A program made the translations under genes and the position numbers. Positions 13,087 through 22,726 of a stretch of DNA of 64,000 nt are shown in pieces; positions within the stretch are counted from its first letter, which is position 1; each line of letters opens with the position of its first letter. The notes under the pieces are model-generated. The model had not been told where the DNA came from. It saw only the letters and a program-made list of their open reading frames with translations, and searched no databases. The stretch covers positions 10,726,001-10,790,000 of the forward strand of contig CM082591.2 in the NCBI GenBank assembly GCA_040954595.2. Reading direction: 5' to 3'. Source of the stretch: Balanoglossus misakiensis (Eukaryota > Hemichordata).

Positions 13087-14090
13087 CCGATCGCACTCAT
13101 CGTGTCAAGATTGGAAATGTGTTTTCTCATCATTTGCAAGTGAAGTATGGCGTTCCACAGGGATCTGTCCTCGGGCCAATTTTATTCACGCTCTACACAG
13201 CACCACTAGAGGATATTATAGTAGGCCATAATCTTGACTACATGATGTACGCTGATGACACACAGTTGTACATTATCTGCAATAAACCTGAAGATGTTAG
13301 CGCCGGCGTTGAAATGTGCGTTGATGATATTCGCGGATGGATGAGAAGTAACATGCTGGTGCTGAACGATAACAAGACCGAAGTTATTCATTTTTCATCA
13401 CGCTTGAAACACGATATGGCAGAACTGCATAACCTCAGGATTGGTAAACATAACATCACTCCCTCTCCTTTCGTTCGGAATCTTGGTGTTATTCTCAACA
13501 GGGATGGCTTTATGTGTGAACATATCAGTCAACTTTGTAGGAACGCATATTTCTCTTTATCAAGAATCGGTAAAATTCGTAAATTACTCGACAAGCCCAC
13601 TACCGAGAAACTCATTCATGCATTCGTTACCTCTAGACTCGACTATTGTAACAGTCTGTTCTATGGCATCTCAAATGACCAGCTGATCCGTCTGCAGTCT
13701 GTTCAAAATGCAGCAGCCCGCCTCGTCACAGGTACACGCAAATATGACCACATCACCCCTGTTTTCATTGATTTACACTGGTTACCTGTGAAAGCTCGTA
13801 TACAATTCAAAATTTTATTGACTACTTTTAAGATTGTTAGAGGTGATGCACCGCTTTATCTGACCGATTTAATTGATCTGTACGTACCGTCAAGAAATCT
13901 GCGATCTTCTGAGAAATTACGTTTAACTCCTCCTCGCGGATATTTTAATAAGTCCTACGGTCAGAGAGCTTTTTCGGTAGGTGCCCCTTTGCTGTGGAAT
14001 GCACTGCCTTCAGAAATTCGTTGTGCCAGAAATACTACTTCTTTTAAACGTTGTTTGAAGACCCATCTTTTTAACAAGTTTTACTCGTAA
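13087..14090 (+). pseudogene. LINE reverse transcriptase, C-terminal fragment (dead by 5' truncation)
   Basis: The frame is open from 13,068 (a GTG inside the satellite; upstream stop TAA at 13,053-13,055) to TAA at 14,088-14,090. That is 340 codons, of which about 334 are element-derived. Numbered from that GTG: residues 28-37 GVPQGSVLGP (RT motif B), 61-64 YADD (catalytic motif C, both aspartates present), 95-109 a SNMLVLNDNKTEVIHF-like segment, 135-144 FVRNLGVILN, then the C-terminal conserved blocks SRLDYCNSLFYG (189-200), VQNAAARLV (212-220), LHWLPV (236-241) and LWNALP (309-314). Motif A with the first catalytic aspartate, the fingers and the endonuclease are absent, so it cannot be active. 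No frameshift or internal stop is present, which points to a fairly recent insertion. There is no ATG before residue 59, so no genuine start exists. Confidence 0.95.
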
Positions 14091-14134
14091 CTGTAGTAGT
14101 TGTTTTTTTTTGTATCTTTTTAATACTTTGTTCA

Positions 14135-14161
14135 GCGCACTGAGACGTTTGTGGAGTGCGT
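14135..14161 (+). other. 3' UTR stem-loop of the LINE
   Basis: GCGCACT (14,135-14,141) can pair with AGTGCGT (14,155-14,161): six Watson-Crick pairs plus one terminal G-T pair around a 13-nt loop. It lies 16 nt upstream of the TTA tail. A 3' hairpin followed by a short tandem repeat is the known recognition arrangement for several L2-clade LINE reverse transcriptases (for example eel UnaL2). That this hairpin does the same job is inference. Confidence 0.7.
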
Positions 14162-14177
14162 TTTTAAGAATTAAATA

Positions 14178-14189
14178 TTATTATTATTA
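14178..14189 (+). repeat. (TTA)4 tail of the LINE
   Basis: Four TTA units follow AATTAAATA at the 3' end of the element, directly before the ATGG where the satellite resumes. A microsatellite-like tail instead of poly(A) is typical of CR1/L2-type LINEs. The tail fixes the 3' boundary and the sense orientation. Confidence 0.85.
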
Positions 14190-15082
14190 ATGGAAACTTT
14201 AGAACTATCCGTCGATCTACAGAGTCTAGTGGAAAACTTTCTTATGCGCATAGACCTATCATGTGTTCTGCGCATCACAACAGAATTTTGTAAACAAACG
14301 AGGCTGTGTTTGGAAGCAACCATGAAAACTTTAGAACTATCCGTCGATCTACAGAGTCTAGTGGAAAACTTTCTTATGCGCATAGACCTATCATGTGTTC
14401 TGCGCATCACAACAGAATTTTGTAAACAAACGAGGCTGTGTTTGGAAGCAACCATGGAGACTTTAGAACTATCCGTCCATCTACAGAGTCTAGTGGAAAA
14501 CTTTCTTATGCGCATAGACCTATCATGTGTTCTGCGCATCACAACAGAATTTTGTAAACAAACGAGGCTGTGTTTGGAAGCAACCATGGAAACTTTAGAA
14601 CTATCCGTCGTTCTGCAGAGTTTACAGAAAACTTTCTTATCCTCATAGGCCTATCGTGTGTTCTGCGCATCACAACAGAATTTTGTAAACAAACGAGGCT
14701 GTGTTTGGAAGCAACCATGGAAACTTTAGAACTATCCGTCGATCTACAGAGTCTAGTGGAAAGCTTTCTTATGCGCGTAGACCTATCATGTGTTCTGCGC
14801 ATCACAACAGAATTTTGTAAACAAACGAGGCTGTGTTTGGAAGCAACCATGGAAACTTTAGAACTATCCGTCGATCTACAGAGTCTAGTGGAGAGCTTTC
14901 TTATGCGCGTAGACCTATCATGTGTTCTGCGCATCACAACAGAATTTTGTAAACAAACGAGGCTGTGTTTGGAAGCAACCATGGAAACTTTAGAACTATC
15001 CGTCGTTCTACAGAGTCTAGAGGAAAACTTTCTCATCCTCATAGGCCTATCATGTGTTCTGCGCATCACAACAGAATTTTGT

Positions 15083-16322
15083 AAACAAACGAGGCTGTGT
15101 TTGGAAGCAACCATGGAAACTTTAGAACTATCCGTCGATCTACAGAGTCCAGTGGAAAACTTTATTATCCTCATAGGCTTATCATGTGTTCTGCGCATCA
15201 CAACAGAATTTTGTAAACAAACGAGGCTGTGTTTGGAAGCAACAATGGAAACTTTAGAACTATCCGTCGATCTACAGAGTCTAGTGGAAAACTTTCTCAT
15301 GCGCATAGACCTATCATGTGTTCTGCGCATCACAACAGAATTTTGTAAACAAACGAGGCTGTGGTTGAAAGCTACCATGGAAACTTTAGAACTATCCGTC
15401 GATCTACAGAGTCTAGTGGAAAACTTTCTTATGTGCATAGGTCTATCATGTGTTCTGCGCATCACAACATAATTTTTTAAACAATCGAGGCTGTGTTTGG
15501 AAGCAACCATGGAAACTTTAGAACTATCCGTCGATCTACAGAGTGTAGTGGAAAAATTTCTTATGCGCATAGGCCTATCATGTGTTCTGTGCATCACAAC
15601 AGAATTCGGTAAATAAACGAGGGTGTGTTTGGAAGCAAACATGGAAACTTTAGAACTATCCGTCGATCGACAGAGTCTAGTGGAAAACTTTCTTATGCGC
15701 ATAGACCTATCATGTGTTCTGCGCATCACAACAGAATTTTGTAAACAAACGAGGCTGTGTTTGGAAGCAACCATGGAAACTTTAGAACTATCCGTCGATC
15801 TACAGAGTCTAGTGGAAAACTTTCTTATGCGCATATGTGTTCTGCGCATCACAACAGAATTTTGTAAACAAACGAGGCTGTGTTTGGAAGCAACCTTGGA
15901 AACTTTAGAACTATCCGTCGTTCTACAGAGTCTAGAGGAAAACTTTCTTATGCGCATAGACCTATCATGTGTTCTGCGCATCACAACAGAATTTTGTAAA
16001 CAAACGAGGCTGTGTTTGGAAGCAACCATGGAAACTTTAGAACTATCCGTCGTTCTACACAGTCTAGAGGAAAACTTCCTTATGCGCATAGGCCAATCAT
16101 GTGTTCTGCGCATCACAACAGATTTCCTCAAATAAACGAGGCTGTGTTTGGAAGCAACCATGGAAACTTTAGAACTATCCGTCGATCTACAGAGTCTAGT
16201 GGAAAACTTTCTTATCCTCATAGACCTATCATGTGTTCTGCGCATCACAACATAATTTTGTAAACAACCGAGGCTGTGTTTGGAAGCAACCATGGAAACT
16301 TTAGAACTATCCGTCGATCTAC
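15083..16322 (+). repeat. 1240-bp tandem duplication, copy 1
   Basis: This stretch repeats at 16,323-17,562 with no differences in the parts I compared. It includes the rare GTGGTTGAAAGCTACC and GCAACCTTGG variants and a 123-bp monomer. The length is not a multiple of 132, so the exchange that made it was out of register. Confidence 0.9.
15773..15895 (+). repeat. 123-bp deletion monomer, copy 1
   Basis: TATGCGCATATGTGTTC replaces TATGCGCATAGACCTATCATGTGTTC, a 9-bp loss between two AT-containing repeats. The frame is kept. The monomer after it begins CCTTGG instead of CCATGG. Further copies are at 17,013-17,135 (from the 1240-bp duplication), 18,988-19,110 and 20,836-20,958. Confidence 0.93.
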
Positions 16323-16352
16323 AAACAAACGAGGCTGTGTTTGGAAGCAACC
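16292..16352 (+). repeat. 61-bp junction monomer (out-of-register breakpoint)
   Basis: The sequence reads GTCGATCTACAAACAAACGAGG. GTCGATCTAC comes from monomer position 21-31, and AAACAAACGAGG from about 103 on, so 71 bp of the monomer are missing. The two parents (17,563 on for the left side, 15,082 back for the right) share only about one base at the join. It is the single clear out-of-register joint I found in the array. Confidence 0.92.
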
Positions 16353-17562
16353 ATGGAAACTTTAGAACTATCCGTCGATCTACAGAGTCCAGTGGAAAAC
16401 TTTATTATCCTCATAGGCTTATCATGTGTTCTGCGCATCACAACAGAATTTTGTAAACAAACGAGGCTGTGTTTGGAAGCAACAATGGAAACTTTAGAAC
16501 TATCCGTCGATCTACAGAGTCTAGTGGAAAACTTTCTCATGCGCATAGACCTATCATGTGTTCTGCGCATCACAACAGAATTTTGTAAACAAACGAGGCT
16601 GTGGTTGAAAGCTACCATGGAAACTTTAGAACTATCCGTCGATCTACAGAGTCTAGTGGAAAACTTTCTTATGTGCATAGGTCTATCATGTGTTCTGCGC
16701 ATCACAACATAATTTTTTAAACAATCGAGGCTGTGTTTGGAAGCAACCATGGAAACTTTAGAACTATCCGTCGATCTACAGAGTGTAGTGGAAAAATTTC
16801 TTATGCGCATAGGCCTATCATGTGTTCTGTGCATCACAACAGAATTCGGTAAATAAACGAGGGTGTGTTTGGAAGCAAACATGGAAACTTTAGAACTATC
16901 CGTCGATCGACAGAGTCTAGTGGAAAACTTTCTTATGCGCATAGACCTATCATGTGTTCTGCGCATCACAACAGAATTTTGTAAACAAACGAGGCTGTGT
17001 TTGGAAGCAACCATGGAAACTTTAGAACTATCCGTCGATCTACAGAGTCTAGTGGAAAACTTTCTTATGCGCATATGTGTTCTGCGCATCACAACAGAAT
17101 TTTGTAAACAAACGAGGCTGTGTTTGGAAGCAACCTTGGAAACTTTAGAACTATCCGTCGTTCTACAGAGTCTAGAGGAAAACTTTCTTATGCGCATAGA
17201 CCTATCATGTGTTCTGCGCATCACAACAGAATTTTGTAAACAAACGAGGCTGTGTTTGGAAGCAACCATGGAAACTTTAGAACTATCCGTCGTTCTACAC
17301 AGTCTAGAGGAAAACTTCCTTATGCGCATAGGCCAATCATGTGTTCTGCGCATCACAACAGATTTCCTCAAATAAACGAGGCTGTGTTTGGAAGCAACCA
17401 TGGAAACTTTAGAACTATCCGTCGATCTACAGAGTCTAGTGGAAAACTTTCTTATCCTCATAGACCTATCATGTGTTCTGCGCATCACAACATAATTTTG
17501 TAAACAACCGAGGCTGTGTTTGGAAGCAACCATGGAAACTTTAGAACTATCCGTCGATCTAC
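16323..17562 (+). repeat. 1240-bp tandem duplication, copy 2
   Basis: This is the second copy of 15,083-16,322. Translations in every open frame of the two copies match exactly. Its left edge is the abnormal 61-bp monomer at 16,292-16,352. Confidence 0.9.
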
Positions 17563-18987
17563 AGAGTCTAGTGGAAAACTTTCTTATCCTCATAGACCTA
17601 TCATGTGTTCTGCGCATCACAACAGAATTTTGTAAACAAACGAGGCTGTGTTTGGAAGCAACCATGGAACTTTAGAACTATCCGTCGATCTACAGAGTCT
17701 AGTGGAAAACTTTCTCATCCTCATAGACCTATCATGTGTTCTGCACATCACAACAGAATTTTGTAAACAAACGAGGCTGTGTTTGGAAGCAACCATGGAA
17801 ACTTTAGAACTATCCGTCGATCTACAGAGTCTATACTAGTGGAAAACTTTCTTATGCGCATAGGCCTATCATGTGTTCTGCGCATCACAACAGATTTCCT
17901 TAAATAAACGAGGCTGTGTTTGGAAGCATCCATGGAAATTTCAGAACTATCCGTCGATCTACCGAGTCTATCAGAAAACTTTCTCATGCGCATAGGTCTA
18001 TCGTGTGTTCTGCGCATCACAACAGAATTTTGTAAACAAACGAGGCTGTGTTTGGAAGCAACCATGGAAACTTTAGAACTATCCGACGTTCTACAGAGTC
18101 TAGAGGAAAACTTTCTCATCCTCATAGGCCTATCATGTGTTCTGCGCATCACAACAGAATTTTGTAAACAAACGAGGCTGTGTTTGGAAGCAACCATGGA
18201 AACTTTTGAACTATCCGTCGATCTACAGAGTCCAGTGGAAAACTTTATTATCCTCATAGGCTTATCATGTGTTCTGCGCATCACAACAGAATTTTGTAAA
18301 CAAACGAGGCTGTGGTTGGAAGCTACCATGGAAACTTTAGAACTATCCGTCGATCTACAGAGTCTAGTGGAGAGCTTTCTTATGCGCGTAGACCTATCAT
18401 GTGTTCTGCGCATCACAACAGAATTTTGTAAACAAACGAGGCTGTGTTTGGAAGCAACCATGGAAACTTTAGAACTATCCGTCGTTCTACAGAGTCTAGA
18501 GGAAAACTTTCTCATCCTCATAGGCCTATCATGTGTTCTGCGCATCACAACAGAATTTTGTAAACAAACGAGGCTGTGTTTGGAAGCAACCATGGAAACT
18601 TTAGAACTATCCGTCGATCTACAGAGTCCAGTGGAAAACTTTATTATCCTCATAGGCTTATCATGTGTTCTGCGCATCACAACAGAATTTTGTAAACAAA
18701 CGAGGCTGTGTTTGGAAGCAACCATGGAAACTTTAGAACTATCCGTCGTTCTACAGAGTCTATTGGAAAACTTTCTTATGCGCATAGACCTATCATGTGT
18801 TCTGCGCATCACAACAGAATTCGGTAAATAAACGAGGGTGTGTTTGGAAGCAACCATGGAAACTTTAGAACTATCCGTCGATCTACAGAGTCTAGTGGAA
18901 AACTTTCTTATGCGCATAGACCTATCATGTGTTCTGCGCATCACAACAGAATTTTGTAAACAAACGAGGCTGTGTTTGGAAGCAACC

Positions 18988-19110
18988 ATGGAAACTTTAG
19001 AACTATCCGTCGATCTACAGAGTCTAGTGGAAAACTTTCTTATGCGCATATGTGTTCTGCGCATCACAACAGAATTTTGTAAACAAACGAGGCTGTGTTT
19101 GGAAGCAACC
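18988..19110 (+). repeat. 123-bp deletion monomer, copy 3
   Basis: The 9-bp deletion is the same as at 15,773 and is again followed by a CCTTGG monomer (19,111). This copy lies at the start of the 1848-bp duplicated block and is the right-hand parent of the hybrid monomer at 20,836. Confidence 0.92.
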
Positions 19111-20878
19111 TTGGAAACTTTAGAACTATCCGTCGTTCTACAGAGTCTAGAGGAAAACTTTCTTATGCGCATATACCTATCATGTGTTCTGCGCATCACA
19201 ACAGAATTTTGTAAACAAACGAGGCTGTGTTTGGAAGCAACCATGGAAACTTTAGAACTATCCGTCGTTCTACAGAGTCTAGAGGAAAACTTCCTTATGC
19301 GCATAGGCCAATCATGTGTTCTGCGCATCACAACAGATTTCCTCAAATAAACGAGGCTGTGTTTGGAAGCAACCATGGAAACTTTAGAACTATCCGTCGA
19401 TCTACAGAGTCTAGTGGAAAACTTTCTTATCCTCATAGACCTATCATGTGTTCTGCGCATCACAACATAATTTTGTTAACAAACGAGGCTGTGTTTGGAA
19501 GCAACCATGGAAACTTTAGAACTATCCGTCGATCTACAGAGTCTAGTGGAAAACTTTCTACTCCTCATAGACCTATCATGTGTTCTGCGCATCACAACAG
19601 AATTTTGTAAACAAACGAGGCTGTGTTTGGAAGCAACCATGGAAACTTTAGAACTATCCGTCGATCTACAGAGTCTAGTGGAAAACTTTCTCATCCTCAT
19701 AGACCTATCATGTGTTCTGCGCAACACAACATAATTTTGTAAACAAACGAGGCTGTGTTTGGAAGCAACCATGGAAACTTTAGAACTATCCGTCGATCTA
19801 CAGAGTCCAGTGGAAAACTTTCTTATCCTCATAGACCTATCATGTGTTCTGCGAATCACAACAGAATTTTGTAAACAAACGAGGCTGTGTTTGGAAGCAA
19901 CCATGGAACTTTAGAACTATCCGTCGATCTACAGAGTCTAGTGGAAAACTTTCTCATCCTCATAGACCTATCATGTGTTCTGCACATCACAACATAATTT
20001 TGTAAACAAACGAGGCTGTGTTTGGAAGCAACCATGGAAACTTTAGAACTATCCGTCGATCTACAGAGTCTATACTAGTGGAAAACTTTCTTATGAGCAT
20101 AGGCCTATCATGTGTTCTGCGCATCACAACAGATTTCCTTAAATAAACGAGGCTGTGTTTGGAAGCATCCATGGAAATTTTAGAACTATCCGTCGATCTA
20201 CCGAGTCTATCAGAAAACTTTCTCATGCGCATAGGTCTATCGTGTGTTCTGCGCATCACAACAGATTTCCTCAAATAAACGAGGCTGTGTTTGGAAGCAA
20301 CCATGGAAACTTTAGAACTATCCGTCGTTCTACAGAGTCTAGAGGAAAACTTCCTTATGCGCATAGGCCAATCATGTGTTCTGCGCATCACAACATAATT
20401 TTGTAAACAAACGAGGCTGTGTTTGGAAGCAACCATGGAAATTTTAGAACTATCCGTCGATCTACAGAGTCTAGTGGAAAACTTTCTTATCCTCATAGAC
20501 CTATCATGAGTTCTGCGCATCACAACAGAATTTTGTAAACAAACGAGGCTGTGTTTGGAAGCAACCATGGAAACTTTAGAACTATCCGTCGATCTACAGA
20601 GTCTAGTGGAAAACTTTCTCATCCTCATAGACCTATCATGTGTTCTGCGCATCACAACAGAATTTTGTAAACAAACGAGGCTGTGTTTGGAAGCAATCAT
20701 GGAAACTTTAGAACTATCCGTCGATCTACAGAGTCTATACTAGTGGAAAACTTTCTTATGCGCATAGGCCTATCATGTGTTCTGCGCATCACAACAGATT
20801 TCCTTAAATAAACGAGGCTGTGTTTGGAAGCATCCATGGAAATTTTAGAACTATCCGTCGATCTACCGAGTCTATCAG
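19031..20878 (+). repeat. 1848-bp (14-monomer) tandem duplication, copy 1
   Basis: This stretch repeats at 20,879-22,726 with an offset of exactly 1848 bp, shown by the +5 markers (20,071 to 21,919; 20,736 to 22,584). Only a handful of substitutions separate the copies, for example CTACTCCTC against CTTATCCTC (about 19,560), CTGCGAATC against CTGCGCATC (about 19,855) and ATCATGAGTTC against ATCATGTGTTC (about 20,510). Confidence 0.87.
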
Positions 20879-20958
20879 AAAACTTTCTTATGCGCATATG
20901 TGTTCTGCGCATCACAACAGAATTTTGTAAACAAACGAGGCTGTGTTTGGAAGCAACC
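20836..20958 (+). repeat. Hybrid 123-bp monomer at the 1848-bp duplication joint
   Basis: The left part (GCATCCATGGAAATTTTAG, CTACCGAGTCTATCAG) is the type seen at about 22,684. The right part (TTATGCGCATATGTG) is the 9-bp deletion type seen at 18,988. The switch falls within 20,879-20,888, where both parents read AAAACTTTCT. It is an in-register recombinant caught in the sequence. Confidence 0.88.
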
Positions 20959-22726
20959 TTGGAAACTTTAGAACTATCCGTCGTTCTACAGAGTCTAGAG
21001 GAAAACTTTCTTATGCGCATATACCTATCATGTGTTCTGCGCATCACAACAGAATTTTGTAAACAAACGAGGCTGTGTTTGGAAGCAACCATGGAAACTT
21101 TAGAACTATCCGTCGTTCTACAGAGTCTAGAGGAAAACTTCCTTATGCGCATAGGCCAATCATGTGTTCTGCGCATCACAACAGATTTCCTCAAATAAAC
21201 GAGGCTGTGTTTGGAAGCAACCATGGAAACTTTAGAACTATCCGTCGATCTACAGAGTCTAGTGGAAAACTTTCTTATCCTCATAGACCTATCATGTGTT
21301 CTGCGCATCACAACATAATTTTGTTAACAAACGAGGCTGTGTTTGGAAGCAACCATGGAAACTTTAGAACTATCCGTCGATCTACAGAGTCTAGTGGAAA
21401 ACTTTCTTATCCTCATAGACCTATCATGTGTTCTGCGCATCACAACAGAATTTTGTAAACAAACGAGGCTGTGTTTGGAAGCAACCATGGAAACTTTAGA
21501 ACTATCCGTCGATCTACAGAGTCTAGTGGAAAACTTTCTCATCCTCATAGACCTATCATGTGTTCTGCGCAACACAACATAATTTTGTAAACAAACGAGG
21601 CTGTGTTTGGAAGCAACCATGGAAACTTTAGAACTATCCGTCGATCTACAGAGTCCAGTGGAAAACTTTCTTATCCTCATAGACCTATCATGTGTTCTGC
21701 GCATCACAACAGAATTTTGTAAACAAACGAGGCTGTGTTTGGAAGCAACCATGGAACTTTAGAACTATCCGTCGATCTACAGAGTCTAGTGGAAAACTTT
21801 CTCATCCTCATAGACCTATCATGTGTTCTGCACATCACAACATAATTTTGTAAACAAACGAGGCTGTGTTTCGAAGCAACCATGGAAACTTTAGAACTAT
21901 CCGTCGATCTACAGAGTCTATACTAGTGGAAAACTTTCTTATGAGCATAGGCCTATCATGTGTTCTGCGCATCACAACAGATTTCCTTAAATAAACGAGG
22001 CTGTGTTTGGAAGCATCCATGGAAATTTTAGAACTATCCGTCGATCTACCGAGTCTATCAGAAAACTTTCTCATGCGCATAGGTCTATCGTGTGTTCTGC
22101 GCATCACAACAGATTTCCTCAAATAAACGAGGCTGTGTTTGGAAGCAACCATGGAAACTTTAGAACTATCCGTCGTTCTACAGAGTCTAGAGGAAAACTT
22201 CCTTATGCGCATAGGCCAATCATGTGTTCTGCGCATCACAACATAATTTTGTAAACAAACGAGGCTGTGTTTGGAAGCAACCATGGAAATTTTAGAACTA
22301 TCCGTCGATCTACAGAGTCTAGTGGAAAACTTTCTTATCCTCATAGACCTATCATGTGTTCTGCGCATCACAACAGAATTTTGTAAACAAACGAGGCTGT
22401 GTTTGGAAGCAACCATGGAAACTTTAGAACTATCCGTCGATCTACAGAGTCTAGTGGAAAACTTTCTCATCCTCATAGCCCTATCATGTGTTCTGCGCAT
22501 CACAACAGAATTTTGTAAACAAACGAGGCTGTGTTTGGAAGCAATCATGGAAACTTTAGAACTATCCGTCGATCTACAGAGTCTATACTAGTGGAAAACT
22601 TTCTTATGCGCATAGGCCTATCATGTGTTCTGCGCATCACAACAGATTTCCTTAAATAAACGAGGCTGTGTTTGGAAGCATCCATGGAAATTTTAGAACT
22701 ATCCGTCGATCTACCGAGTCTATCAG
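20879..22726 (+). repeat. 1848-bp (14-monomer) tandem duplication, copy 2
   Basis: This is the second copy of 19,031-20,878, beginning inside the hybrid monomer at 20,836. Its right part (from about 21,490) is copied again 2384 bp further on (ATAGCCCTATC at about 22,482 and 24,866), so the duplications are nested and this one is older than the 2384-bp event. Confidence 0.87.

Larger units (their letters stand above)
13087..14188 (+). mobile_element. 5'-truncated CR1/L2-like non-LTR retrotransposon (LINE)
   Basis: This is 1102 bp of non-satellite DNA between two monomer halves. It encodes the C-terminal part of a LINE reverse transcriptase (to the stop at 14,088-14,090), followed by a short 3' UTR with a hairpin and a (TTA)4 tail. 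The endonuclease and the N-terminal half of the RT are missing, the usual result of incomplete target-primed reverse transcription. The left flank ends AATG (13,083-13,086) and the right flank begins AATG (14,189-14,192), a candidate 4-bp target-site duplication, though the last A's of the tail make its exact length uncertain (3-4 bp). Net insertion is 1106 bp, and the satellite resumes exactly in phase. CR1/L2 clade membership (Jockey superfamily) is inferred from recalled motif style, not from an alignment. Confidence 0.93.

Noticed and set aside
13206-13391. Short minus-strand open frame inside the LINE (61 codons)
   Set aside because: It is a shadow of the RT frame, with no recognisable motif.
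13441-13686. 81-codon plus-strand frame inside the LINE
   Set aside because: It overlaps the RT in another frame, which carries the recognisable RT motifs across the same bases.
13083-14192. Site-specific LINE targeting the satellite (as R-type elements target rDNA)
   Set aside because: There is only one insertion among about 476 identical potential targets, which does not support site preference. A search of the whole array would be needed to reopen this.
15083-22726. Assembly artefact as the explanation for all large duplications
   Set aside because: Several copies differ by private substitutions and 1-bp indels at consistent offsets, which argues for real sequence. I cannot exclude collapse or false duplication for the near-identical 1240-bp pair without reads.
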